Source: CAVPLM01 sp963713545 (GTDB lineage Bacteria; Actinomycetota; Thermoleophilia; RBG-16-64-13). From it: a stretch of 64,000 bases of DNA. The notes under the pieces are model-generated. The model was not told the origin of the DNA, did no database searches, and was given only the letters and a program-made list of their open reading frames with translations. The DNA lies in the NCBI GenBank assembly GCA_963713545.1, contig CAVQME010000002.1:434001-498000 (forward strand). The letters run 5' to 3'. Shown piece after piece: positions 23,789-32,141 of this stretch (positions are counted from its first letter, which is position 1; every line of letters starts with the position of its first letter). Both the position numbers and the translations under genes were made by a program.

Positions 23789-25042
23789 CTAGTGGACGAC
23801 GCTCGCCGGCGCGGCGCCGTTCCGCATCAGTTGCGTGAACTGCCTGAAGAGATAATAGCTGTCGTGTGGGCCTGGGCCTGCTTCGGGGTGGTATTGAACC
23901 GAGTAGGCCGGCAGGTCCAGCAGACACAGACCTTCGACGGTTCCGTCGTTGAGATTAAGGTGCGTCACCTGCACCCGGCCGAACCTGCTGTCCAGCACCA
24001 TGTCTTCCGCATGCAGCCCGGCCACCCCGCCCGGCCCTACCACGGACCCCCGTTCCAGCGCTGCGCGCACCACCTCCGGCGGTTCCACGGCGAAACCGTG
24101 GTTTTGGCTGGTTATCTCCACGCGCCCGGTCAGGTAGTCGCGCACTGGGTGGTTGATGCCCCGATGACCGAACTTGAGCTTGTAGGTGGAGAAACCCACC
24201 GCTCGTGCCAGAAGCTGATGACCAAGACAGATGCCGAAGATCGGCACCTTGCCTATCAGGCCGTCGATCGTCTCCACAGCGTACTCCACCGCAGCCGGGT
24301 CACCAGGCCCGTTAGAGAGGAACACTCCGTCCGGTTTAAGAGCAAGCACCTGCTCCGCCGTCCAGAAGGCCGGGACAACAGTCGCGCGACAGCCGACAGC
24401 GGTGAGATTGCGAAGAATGCTCCGCTTGATCCCGTAGTCCATAGCCACGACATGGAGCTCCGCTTCGCCCACGGGAGTCTCCGTACCCGGCTCCCATCGG
24501 GAGGGCACCCAGTCGGAAGCGGCCCATTCGTAAGGCTCGCGGCAGGTGACTTCGCTGGCCAGATCGAGGCCGGTCATCGACGGGAACCCCCGGGCTGCCG
24601 CGAGGAGATCGTTTACCTTGAGGTCACGTCCTGCCGCGACGCACGCGGTCATGGCTCCGTGCTCGCGTATCCGTCTGGTGAGCGCTCGGGTATCGATACC
24701 GCCCACACCCACGACCCCCCGGTCGGTCAGCCAATCCACCCAGGGCTCCGGGCAAGTGGCGTTCCAGGCGGTGTTCTTGACTTCTCGAACGATGATGGCC
24801 CGCGAATGCACATCGGCCGACTCGAGCAGGCGGTCCGAGACCCCGTAGTTGCCGATCATCGGGTAGGTGAAGGTGACCATCTGCCCGTGGTAGGAGGGGT
24901 CGGTCGCGATCTCCTGGTAACCGGTCATGCCGGTGTTGAAAACCACCTCCCCAAGCACTCGGCCGGGTGCTCCGAAGCCGAAGCCAGCGAACACGGTGCC
25001 GTCGCTCAGCACAACGTAGCCGGGAACGTCGCCCCGGTACAT
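23789..25042 (-). CDS. carA: Carbamoyl-phosphate synthase small subunit
   Basis: 417 residues from the ATG that overlaps the pyrC stop (TGATG). CarA N-terminal domain with F-N-T-G-M-T-G-Y-Q-E near residue 30; class I glutamine amidotransferase domain with nucleophile Cys in F-G-I-C-L-G-H-Q and the His/Glu pair in Y-H-P-E-A. It supplies ammonia to CarB for carbamoyl phosphate in pyrimidine and arginine synthesis. No carB is in the window: carA is followed by DUF3467 and the peroxiredoxin, so the large subunit must be encoded elsewhere. Expression should follow pyrC and its PyrR hairpin through translational coupling. Confidence 0.96.
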   Translation of the reverse strand: MYRGDVPGYVVLSDGTVFAGFGFGAPGRVLGEVVFNTGMTGYQEIATDPSYHGQMVTFTYPMIGNYGVSDRLLESADVHSRAIIVREVKNTAWNATCPEPWVDWLTDRGVVGVGGIDTRALTRRIREHGAMTACVAAGRDLKVNDLLAAARGFPSMTGLDLASEVTCREPYEWAASDWVPSRWEPGTETPVGEAELHVVAMDYGIKRSILRNLTAVGCRATVVPAFWTAEQVLALKPDGVFLSNGPGDPAAVEYAVETIDGLIGKVPIFGICLGHQLLARAVGFSTYKLKFGHRGINHPVRDYLTGRVEITSQNHGFAVEPPEVVRAALERGSVVGPGGVAGLHAEDMVLDSRFGRVQVTHLNLNDGTVEGLCLLDLPAYSVQYHPEAGPGPHDSYYLFRQFTQLMRNGAAPASVVH

Positions 25043-26526
25043 CAGACCTCCTCCCGGGCGCGCGCGAAGCGGCGCGCCCCGTCCACCACGGTCAGCCGCA
25101 CCCGCCCGGTAAGCGTCTCGCCCAGGAAGGCGCAGTTGCGGCTCTTGCCCCGCAAAGCGGCGGCTGTGACCTCCCAGGTTTCCCCCAGATCGACCACGCA
25201 GAAGTCGGCAGACGCGCCCTCGGCCAAGCGAGGCTCGGGCAGGCCGAGCACCCGGCAGGGCCCGCCGGACATGGCCTCCACCAGCCGGGCCAACGGCAGC
25301 TTCCCCGTGAGCACGAGGCCGGTATGGAGCGCGGCAAAGGCCGTTTCCAGACCGGTGCTGCCACACAAGGCGTCCTCGATGGGTACCTCTTTCTCCTGAG
25401 GGGCATGCGGCGCGTGATCGGTGCCGATGCAGTCTATGGTCCCGTCCGCCAGGGCGGCCACCAGCGCGTCGCGATCGTCGGCCGAGCGGATGGGCGGGTT
25501 GATCTTGAGGTTCTGGTCGAAGCCGGCCAGGCGTTCGTCGGTGAGGAGCAGGTGGAGCGGAGTAGCCTCCGCTGTGATGGGCAGTCCCTCGCTCTTCGCT
25601 CCGCGCACCAAGCGCACGCTCTCGGCGCACGAGAGATGCTGGAAGTGGACGCGGGGTCCGGCCAAACTGCCGACGCGGGTGGCAGCCTGGGCGCCGCCAC
25701 CATCCGAGCGGGCGCTGTCGCGGCCCGCGCCGTCAGCCGAGAGGCCGGATATGGCGGCGCCGCGCGCCGTAAGCCGGGCCTCCTCCTCCGCCACGTAACG
25801 GATCAGCTCCAAGTCCCGGGCCAGGGGCCCGGATTCACAGGCGGAGGGGATCCCCCGTAGGCCCAAGCGGGCGCTCCACCTGCCTTCGTGCATGACCCCG
25901 TCCAGAGACAGGCTCTTATTCTCCAGATGAAGCAGCACCGGGCGCCCGGTGCCCCGGGCATAGCGGAGGGCGTGCAGCAGCAGATCGGCGTCGGAAAGGG
26001 GCTGCCCGTCGTCGGCGAACGCCACCACACCTGCATCGGCCAGTTCCCGCATCTCCGCCAGCTCTTCGCCCTTGAGGCCCTTGCTCACCGAGCCCACCTG
26101 CCCGATGCAGACCACCGCCTCTTTGGCCGCCTGGTCGAGGATCCAGGAGGCGATGGCACCCGAATCGACCACCGGGTCGGTATTGGCCATGCCCACGACC
26201 GCCACATAACCCCCGGCGGCGGCCGCGCGCGAGCCGGAGGACAGGTCCTCTTTGTACTCGTAACCCGGAGTGCGCAGGTGGGCGTGCGGATCCACGAATC
26301 CTGGGAACACCCAGCAGCCCGCGAGGTCCGCGAGCACCTCTATACCGGCAGGGCGCTTCACCCCTTTGCCGAGCGCGCCGATCTTCCCCTCTTCGACGAG
26401 AAGATCGCCTTCCGTATCAATATCGTGCTGAGGGTCGAAGAGGTGTACGCCGGTAAGGAGGAATCGTTCGGGGGGCAACGCGCGGCAGGCGAATCTGGGC
26501 GCGGAAGGACGCGGACTGGTGTCCAT
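25042..26526 (-). CDS. pyrC: Dihydroorotase
   Basis: 494 residues from the ATG preceded by AAAGGA; longer open frame upstream lies inside the PyrR hairpin. Type I amidohydrolase barrel: D-P-H-A-H-L-R-T-P-G near residues 60-69 (metal His pair and substrate Arg), G-Y-V-A-V-V-G-M-A-N-T near 88-98, and the late G-T-D-H-A-P-H metal Asp loop. It carries an insertion of about 40 residues rich in Gly/Ala/Ser before H-F-Q-H-L-S, making it longer than the usual 425-430. It cyclises N-carbamoyl-aspartate to dihydroorotate. It is first in pyrC-carA and preceded by a PyrR-binding element. Confidence 0.96.
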   Translation of the reverse strand: MDTSPRPSAPRFACRALPPERFLLTGVHLFDPQHDIDTEGDLLVEEGKIGALGKGVKRPAGIEVLADLAGCWVFPGFVDPHAHLRTPGYEYKEDLSSGSRAAAAGGYVAVVGMANTDPVVDSGAIASWILDQAAKEAVVCIGQVGSVSKGLKGEELAEMRELADAGVVAFADDGQPLSDADLLLHALRYARGTGRPVLLHLENKSLSLDGVMHEGRWSARLGLRGIPSACESGPLARDLELIRYVAEEEARLTARGAAISGLSADGAGRDSARSDGGGAQAATRVGSLAGPRVHFQHLSCAESVRLVRGAKSEGLPITAEATPLHLLLTDERLAGFDQNLKINPPIRSADDRDALVAALADGTIDCIGTDHAPHAPQEKEVPIEDALCGSTGLETAFAALHTGLVLTGKLPLARLVEAMSGGPCRVLGLPEPRLAEGASADFCVVDLGETWEVTAAALRGKSRNCAFLGETLTGRVRLTVVDGARRFARAREEV

Positions 26527-26533
26527 CCAAGTT

Positions 26534-26563
26534 CCTTTCGGTCTCACGGGACTCGTTTAAAGG
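26534..26563 (-). promoter_or_regulatory. PyrR-binding RNA hairpin covering the pyrC ribosome binding site
   Basis: The minus-strand text contains GAGUCCCGUGAGACC, a close match to the PyrR loop consensus (ARUCC-N-G-N-GAGGYU). It is flanked by CCUUU upstream and GAAAGG downstream, which pair. The 3' arm is the Shine-Dalgarno of pyrC, so PyrR binding should block translation. The same arrangement precedes pyrB. Confidence 0.8.
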
Positions 26564-27386
26564 CTGTCCTATGGTATCGCGGACGGGCGGGACGGTCCAG
26601 GCCGAACCACGGGGGGACGAAACGGTGGGCGTCCCTCATTTGCTTCCGCTTGGCCTTCCAGTCGGGATCGTGCGTGCCGAGGAGAGTCCAGAACGCCTGC
26701 GAATGATCGGGACGCACCGTGTGGCACAACTCGTGCAGGAGAACGTAGTCCACCAACTCCGGCGGAAGAAATAGCAGCTTGACGTTGAGACTGATGGCCC
26801 CCCCGGGCGAGCAACTGGCCCACCGCGTGCGCTGCGCCCGCACGGAGACGGTCCCGGTAGCGAACCCGTGCTCATAGGCCAGAACGGCCAGACGGGGGAC
26901 CAGTGTCGTGCGGGCTTTTCGTACCAGCCAGCGCCTGAGCGCGGCCCGACAGGCGCGTTCGTCGCCCGTGTCCCCGGTCACCACCAGTCGCCGATCAGGA
27001 AACTCCCGGACCATGGTCTTCGCGCCCGCTCCCCGAGCCCGCACCGGAGCGTAGTCCACCCGCCACTCCGCCCCGAGGCAGCGCAGCACCAAGCCCTCGG
27101 GGAGCTCGGTCGCGCTTCCCGACGGTGTTTCTGCGTGTCTGGCCTGGACTCGAGCCGATGCCCGCTCGATCCAGGGCCGTTTCCGCTCCAGGATGTCGGG
27201 GATCTGCCCTTGGTCGAAGCCACGCGGGACGACCACCACCAGACCATCGGTCAGACTCATCACCAAACGCACATGTCGGGCCCGGTCGCTCTCCCGGACC
27301 GAGAACCGGGAAGAAGGACCCGATGCTGCTCCGGGCAAAGGCGCCCCGGTGATCACACCCCGGCGCTCGCCATCCCGCGCAGCCAA
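26544..27386 (-). CDS. YgjP-like zinc metallopeptidase domain protein
   Basis: 280 residues by the longest reading (TTG at 27386); a GTG at 27356 is an alternative and neither has a good ribosome binding site. The C-terminal half carries the YgjP/SprT-like signature: R-W-A-S-C-S near residue 190, then Y-V-L-L-H-E-L-C-H-T-V with a third His in P-D-H-S. This is the HExxH zinc site of the DUF45 family; proteolytic activity is presumed, not shown. The stop codon lies within the PyrR hairpin of pyrC, so this gene runs directly into the pyr genes. It begins seven bases after the OsmC gene. Confidence 0.85.
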   Translation of the reverse strand: MAARDGERRGVITGAPLPGAASGPSSRFSVRESDRARHVRLVMSLTDGLVVVVPRGFDQGQIPDILERKRPWIERASARVQARHAETPSGSATELPEGLVLRCLGAEWRVDYAPVRARGAGAKTMVREFPDRRLVVTGDTGDERACRAALRRWLVRKARTTLVPRLAVLAYEHGFATGTVSVRAQRTRWASCSPGGAISLNVKLLFLPPELVDYVLLHELCHTVRPDHSQAFWTLLGTHDPDWKAKRKQMRDAHRFVPPWFGLDRPARPRYHRTAFKRVP

Positions 27387-27393
27387 GACGGCG

Positions 27394-27816
27394 TCAACCG
27401 ACCAGCGTGGCGCTCAGCAGGATCTCCGGCACGGCGGCCAGCGCCTTCGAGACCGGGCACTGGGCCTTGGCCTGGGCTGCCAGCTCCTGGAACTCGGCCT
27501 CGCCCACTCCGGGCACCGTTGCCTCGCACACCAACTCGATCTTCTTGATCGTGGGACCGACACCCAGGTGGACGGCGGCAGTCGTGTGGACGCTTGTCGG
27601 TAGGTACCCATTGTCGGTCAGCAACGCCGCTAGGAACATGGAGAAGCAGCCGGCGTGCGCCGCGCCGATCAATTCCTCCGGGTTCGAGCCCGCCGCCTCC
27701 TCGAAGCGCGACGAGAACGTGTAGGGCCCCTCGTACAGCCCGCTGGCCAATCTCATAGTCCCGGCGCCCTCTTTGAGGGTCCCCCGCCAGACTGCTTCCG
27801 ACTTGCGAATGGGCAT
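27394..27816 (-). CDS. OsmC-family peroxide-detoxifying protein
   Basis: 140 residues from the ATG with AGGAG six bases upstream (a TTG three bases earlier is possible). OsmC/Ohr fold: W-R-G-T-L-K-E-G-A-G near residues 10-19, N-P-E-E-L-I-G-A-A-H-A-G-C-F-S with the first reactive Cys near residue 57, and the second Cys in A-Q-C-P-V-S-K-A near residue 119. OsmC proteins reduce organic hydroperoxides with a Cys pair. Followed by the YgjP-like gene and preceded by a small membrane protein, all in the same direction. Confidence 0.93.
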   Translation of the reverse strand: MPIRKSEAVWRGTLKEGAGTMRLASGLYEGPYTFSSRFEEAAGSNPEELIGAAHAGCFSMFLAALLTDNGYLPTSVHTTAAVHLGVGPTIKKIELVCEATVPGVGEAEFQELAAQAKAQCPVSKALAAVPEILLSATLVG

Positions 27817-27831
27817 CAATGGCTCCTTTCT

Positions 27832-28317
27832 CTAGTCCGTTCCCGTATTGCGCCATCGTTCCTCGAACCGCTTGGAAGAAGCGGCAGCAACCACGAGGAC
27901 GACACTCCCGACGACCAGCACCGCGCCGACGATCGCGAGGAATAGCGCCACCGGACTGCTCTCGTCCTCCCTGGCCCAGAAAAGCACGAAGACCCCCACC
28001 ACAAGACAGAAGAAACCCAGCCCTGCATCCAACCCGGCCCGCCAGCGGGGTAAGAACCACAGGGCCAGAAGCGCCGCCAGTCCCGTGCAACCGACTGTAG
28101 CCAGTATGAGGCCGGCTCTCCAGATCGTGCGTTCAGCGGCTGCCTCGTCTGCAACAGAAGGACCAAGACCATCGCGCAGTGCAGCGAGTCCAGCCAGGGC
28201 CAGGCCGACGACAATAACAGCGCGGCCCGTCCATCTTGCCGCACGGTGCAACCCTGCCCGCGCCGTCCCGACCCTCACCAACCCCCAGAACCTCCCCACA
28301 TACAGACGCCACGACAC
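27832..28317 (-). CDS. Small integral membrane protein of unknown function
   Basis: 161 residues with a GTG start. About four hydrophobic helices are visible: residues 32-48 (A-V-I-V-V-G-L-A-L-A), 65-90, 95-112 (L-G-F-F-C-L-V-V-G-V-F-V) and 122-146. Both ends are basic or charged, and no known domain is recognised. It lies between nifJ and the OsmC gene, 15 bases from the latter and 42 from the former, so it is probably part of the nifJ transcript. The ribosome binding site is poor. Confidence 0.65.
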   Translation of the reverse strand: MSWRLYVGRFWGLVRVGTARAGLHRAARWTGRAVIVVGLALAGLAALRDGLGPSVADEAAAERTIWRAGLILATVGCTGLAALLALWFLPRWRAGLDAGLGFFCLVVGVFVLFWAREDESSPVALFLAIVGAVLVVGSVVLVVAAASSKRFEERWRNTGTD

Positions 28318-28359
28318 ACCCCCGCCACGACAGACCGCCGAAGCCGGCGCGGCCGCATG

Positions 28360-31300
28360 CTAGCTCTCGTCTTCCTGCTCCACGCTCCCACCGGCCGGCA
28401 GGTTCGGACCGCTGCTGACGCCGTGGACCTCGCGCGCCCCGGTGGCCGCAAGAGCCTGCTCGTCCACCACCCCCGGTTCGAACGGACACGCCGAAGTGTA
28501 GACCATCTCTGCCTGCTGCTTGAGGATGTCCCACCGGGTGCACACATGCCGCTGAGCCTTGTCCCACAGCATCTCCGCCGCCTCGGGATGAGCCTTCTTC
28601 AGCATGTTGTAGCGGTTCTCCTGGGCGACGAAGTCGTCCACCGACAGTGAGAGCTCCCGGGAATCGATCTGGAGAGGGTTCTTGCCTTCGGCCGCGAGCC
28701 GCGGGTCGAACCGGTAGCAGATCCAGGAACCGGACTTTACGGCCGCCTTCTGGTGCTCATATCCCTTGGTCATGTCGAAGCCCATGCTGATGCAGTGGCT
28801 GTAGGCGATGATGAGGCTCGGGCCATCGTAGGACTCGGCCTCGACGAAGGCGCGCACCGTCTGCGAGTCGCTGTAGCCCATGGCCACCTGAGCGACGTAG
28901 ATGTTGCCATAGGTCATGGCGATGGAACCCAGGTCCTTCTTGCCGATGGTCTTGCCTCCGGCTGCGAACAGTGCCACCGAGCCCATGGGCGTGGCCTTGG
29001 AGCACTGGCCTCCCGTATTGGAGTACATCTGCGTATTGAGCACCAGCAGGTTGATGTTCCTCTGCGAGGCCAGGACGTGGTCCAGACCCCCGTAGCCGAT
29101 GTCGAACGCCCATCCGTCTCCACCCACTCCCCAGACGCTCTTCTTCACGAGGTAGTCGGCCACTCCGAGCAACTGGCCGTAGCGGTGGTCGGCGCCGTTG
29201 CCGGCCATCGCCGCCCGCACTCGGTCCTTCAGCGCTGCCACCCGGACCCGCTGGGCCGCTATCTCCGCCTCGTCCAGCTGCTTGGAGGCAAGCAGGGCAT
29301 CGGCCAGATCGGCGCCGATGACGTCGCGTAGAGAGGTCACGAGCTCCCGAGCAAACTCGGCGTGCTTGTCAACGGTCAGCCGCAGCCCGTAGCTGAACTC
29401 CGCCGCGTCCTCGAACAAGGAGTTGTTCCAGGTAGGGCCGCGGCCGTCCTCATTCGTCGCATAGGGAGTAGTGGGCAGGTTGCCGCCGTAGATGCTGGAG
29501 CAGCCGGTGGCGTTGCCGATAAGCAGACGATCGCCGACCAACTGGGTGAGAAGCTTCAGGTAGGGCGTCTCACCGCAACCGGCACAGGCCCCCGGGTATT
29601 CGAACAGTGGCCGCAGCAGCTGACTGCCCTTGACCGTGCCTACACGCACCGTGGTACGGTCCGGGTCTGGTATACCCAGGAAGAACTGGTAGTTCTCCCG
29701 CTCAGGCTGCCGGAGAGGCGGCTGGAAGGCCATGTTGATAGCCTTGCGCTCAGGGTCGGCCTTGTCCCTCCCGGGACAGATCTGGACGCAGGCCCCGCAG
29801 CCCGTGCAGTCTTCGGGCGCGACCTGCACCGTCCACTTCATGTCGGCGTATTCCTTGCCCTTGGCGTCGACCGACTTGAAGGTGGCAGGTGCGCCGGTCA
29901 GCGCCGCCGGATCGTACACTTTGGTCCTGATGGTGGCGTGCGGGCAGTGCAGCGAGCACTTGGCGCACTGGATGCATAGCTCGGGTTCCCAGACCGGAAT
30001 CTCAAAGGCGATGTTGCGCTTCTCCCACTTGGTGGTGTCGGTGGGCCAGACGCCGTCGTCCGGGATCTGGCTCACGGGGAGCCTGTCTCCTTCGCCGGCC
30101 ATGATCCAGGCCGTCACCTTGCGGAGGAACTCTGGTGCCTCAGCCGGCACCAGCTTGGGCTTGCGAAGGGTGCTCGTCGCCTGCTCCGGCACGGCGATCT
30201 CGTGCAGGTTGGCGATGGCCTGGTCGACCGCGTTGTAGTTCATCTGGACGACCTTATCGCCCCGCTTGCTGTAGGTCTTCTTGATGGCACCTTTGATGGC
30301 GGCGATTGCTTCGTCCTGAGGCAGGATGTTGGACAGATAGAAGAAGCAGGTCTGCATGATGGTGTTGATGCGCCCGCCCATGCCGGTCTCTTTCGCCACC
30401 TCATAAGCGTTGATGGCATAGACCTTGAGCTTCAAATCGATGATCTTCTGCTGGGTCTCTACCGGGAGCCGGTCCCATACCTCGTCTGCCGGGAACGGGG
30501 CGTTTAGCAAGAAGGTGGCCCCGGGCACGGCGGCGGAGAGGGTCCTGTATCTCTCGACGAACGCCCACACGTGGCAGGCGATGAAGTCGGCCTTGTCCAC
30601 CAGGTAGGCGGAGCGGATCGGCTGGGGTCCGAAGCGAAGGTGACTTACCGTGAGGACCCCGGCCTTCTTGGAGTCGTAGACGAAATAGCCCTGCACGTAA
30701 TTGGCAGTGTCCTCGCCGATGATCTTGATGGAGTTCTTGTTGGCACCCACGGTGCCGTCGCTGCCCAGGCCGTAGAAGAGGGCTTTGAACGCATTCTCGG
30801 GCTCGGTGGTGAACGCGGGGTCGTAGTCCAGGCTGGTGTGGGTGACATCGTCGTTGATGCCGACGGTGAAGTGGTTCTTGGGCGCCGGCTTGGCGAGCTC
30901 GTCGAACACCGCCTTGACCATACCGGGGGTGAACTCCTTGCTCGACAGACCGTAGCGGCCGCCGATGATCTTAACGTCCAGGCCGGTCTCGTGGACCGCG
31001 TTCACAATATCGAGGTAGAGCGGTTCGCCGGCCGCGCCCGGCTCCTTCGTCCGGTCGAGGACGGCGATGCTCTTGACCGTGGCAGGCAGAGCCTGGGCGA
31101 AGTGCGCCACACTGAAGGGGCGGTAGAGCCTGACCTTGAGGACCCCCACCTTTTCGCCCCGGGCGGTCAGGTAATCGATGGTCTCATGGACCGTCTCCGC
31201 CCCCGAACCCATCAACACGATCACCCTCTCCGCATCCGAGGCGCCGACGTAGTCGAACAGGTGGTAGCTCCGGCCCGTGAGCCCTGCCAGACGGTCCATG

Positions 31301-32037
31301 TACTCCTGCACGACCCCGGGGCAGGCCAGGTAGTACTTGTTCACCGTCTCGCGCCCCTGGAAGTACACATCCGGGTTCTGACTGGTGCCCCTAAGGGTCG
31401 GGCGGTCGGGGGTCATAGCCCGCTCCCGGAGGGCCAGCACGTACTCCTCGTCGATCATGGCCCGGAGCACGTCATCTCCCATGAGCTCGAACTTCTGCAC
31501 CTCGTGCGAGGTACGGAAACCGTCACAGAAATGGATGAAGGGGATGCGCGACTTGAGGGTGGCGGCAGAGCCGACCAGGGCCAGGTCGTGGGCTTCCTGG
31601 ACAGAGCAGGAGGCGAGCAGGGCGAACCCCGTTTGACGCACGGCCATCACGTCCTGCTGATCGCCGAATATACTGAGCGCCTGAGCGGCGATGGAGCGGG
31701 CCGTCACGTGCCAGCAGGTAGGGGTAAGCTCCCCGGCGATCTTGTACATGGTGGGGATCATGAGCAGCAGCCCCTGGCTGGCGGTGAACGTGGTGCTGAG
31801 CGAACCCGCCTGCAGGGCTCCGTGCACCGCCGCGGCGGCCCCTCCCTCGGACTGCATCTCGACAACCACCGGGACCGTCTCCCACAGGTTCTTCTTGCCG
31901 TCGGCGCTCCAGGCGTCGGCGTGCTCTGCCATGGGACTCGACGGGGTGATCGGGTAGATGGCGATGACTTCATTGACCTTGTGGGCGACGTGGGCGATGG
32001 CCTCAGTGCCGTCCATCACTGCCATGTTACCTACCAT
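28360..32037 (-). CDS. nifJ: Pyruvate:ferredoxin (flavodoxin) oxidoreductase
   Basis: 1225 residues, the single-chain homodimeric form. Order: N-terminal pyrimidine-binding domain (Y-P-I-T-P-S-S-P-M near 28-36), gamma domain, ferredoxin-like domain with C-I-Q-C-A-K-C-S-L-H-C-P near residue 693 and C-T-G-C-G-A-C-V-Q-I-C-P near 745, then the TPP domain with G-A-C-A-G-C-G-E-T and G-D-G-W-A-F-D-I-G-Y. It converts pyruvate and CoA to acetyl-CoA and CO2 and reduces ferredoxin or flavodoxin, a core anaerobic reaction that could also supply low-potential electrons to the dehydratase activase. ATG follows GGGAGG; a dedicated promoter with a palindrome lies upstream. Confidence 0.97.
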   Translation of the reverse strand: MVGNMAVMDGTEAIAHVAHKVNEVIAIYPITPSSPMAEHADAWSADGKKNLWETVPVVVEMQSEGGAAAAVHGALQAGSLSTTFTASQGLLLMIPTMYKIAGELTPTCWHVTARSIAAQALSIFGDQQDVMAVRQTGFALLASCSVQEAHDLALVGSAATLKSRIPFIHFCDGFRTSHEVQKFELMGDDVLRAMIDEEYVLALRERAMTPDRPTLRGTSQNPDVYFQGRETVNKYYLACPGVVQEYMDRLAGLTGRSYHLFDYVGASDAERVIVLMGSGAETVHETIDYLTARGEKVGVLKVRLYRPFSVAHFAQALPATVKSIAVLDRTKEPGAAGEPLYLDIVNAVHETGLDVKIIGGRYGLSSKEFTPGMVKAVFDELAKPAPKNHFTVGINDDVTHTSLDYDPAFTTEPENAFKALFYGLGSDGTVGANKNSIKIIGEDTANYVQGYFVYDSKKAGVLTVSHLRFGPQPIRSAYLVDKADFIACHVWAFVERYRTLSAAVPGATFLLNAPFPADEVWDRLPVETQQKIIDLKLKVYAINAYEVAKETGMGGRINTIMQTCFFYLSNILPQDEAIAAIKGAIKKTYSKRGDKVVQMNYNAVDQAIANLHEIAVPEQATSTLRKPKLVPAEAPEFLRKVTAWIMAGEGDRLPVSQIPDDGVWPTDTTKWEKRNIAFEIPVWEPELCIQCAKCSLHCPHATIRTKVYDPAALTGAPATFKSVDAKGKEYADMKWTVQVAPEDCTGCGACVQICPGRDKADPERKAINMAFQPPLRQPERENYQFFLGIPDPDRTTVRVGTVKGSQLLRPLFEYPGACAGCGETPYLKLLTQLVGDRLLIGNATGCSSIYGGNLPTTPYATNEDGRGPTWNNSLFEDAAEFSYGLRLTVDKHAEFARELVTSLRDVIGADLADALLASKQLDEAEIAAQRVRVAALKDRVRAAMAGNGADHRYGQLLGVADYLVKKSVWGVGGDGWAFDIGYGGLDHVLASQRNINLLVLNTQMYSNTGGQCSKATPMGSVALFAAGGKTIGKKDLGSIAMTYGNIYVAQVAMGYSDSQTVRAFVEAESYDGPSLIIAYSHCISMGFDMTKGYEHQKAAVKSGSWICYRFDPRLAAEGKNPLQIDSRELSLSVDDFVAQENRYNMLKKAHPEAAEMLWDKAQRHVCTRWDILKQQAEMVYTSACPFEPGVVDEQALAATGAREVHGVSSGPNLPAGGSVEQEDES

Positions 32038-32074
32038 AGTGGTCCCTCCCGAGGTAGCCAGGTCGTCATCTTAT

Positions 32075-32097
32075 TAGAATATAGATTCTATATTCTA
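32075..32097. promoter_or_regulatory. Perfect 23-bp palindrome over the nifJ promoter (operator candidate)
   Basis: Half-site TAGAATATAG, a 3-base centre ATT, and its exact complement. It covers the -10 and most of the spacer of the nifJ promoter and is strikingly AT-rich for this genome. A dimeric repressor site is likely. No regulator gene is adjacent. Confidence 0.65.
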
Positions 32098-32104
32098 TGG
32101 TCAA
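32076..32104 (-). promoter_or_regulatory. nifJ promoter
   Basis: TTGACC (32104-32099), a 17-base spacer and TATTCT (32081-32076), 39 bases upstream of the nifJ start. This is the best sigma-70-like promoter in the window by sequence. It sits 38 bases past the pyrB stop, so nifJ is not simply read through from pyrB. Confidence 0.7.
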
Positions 32105-32141
32105 GCGCCCGGCCTGTTCCGCGGCCGTTTGGCCTTTTGGC

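Noticed and set aside
23789..25630. Apparent pyrC-carA fusion of 613 residues
   Set aside because: The first 196 residues are an out-of-frame reading of pyrC; carA has its own ATG overlapping the pyrC stop.
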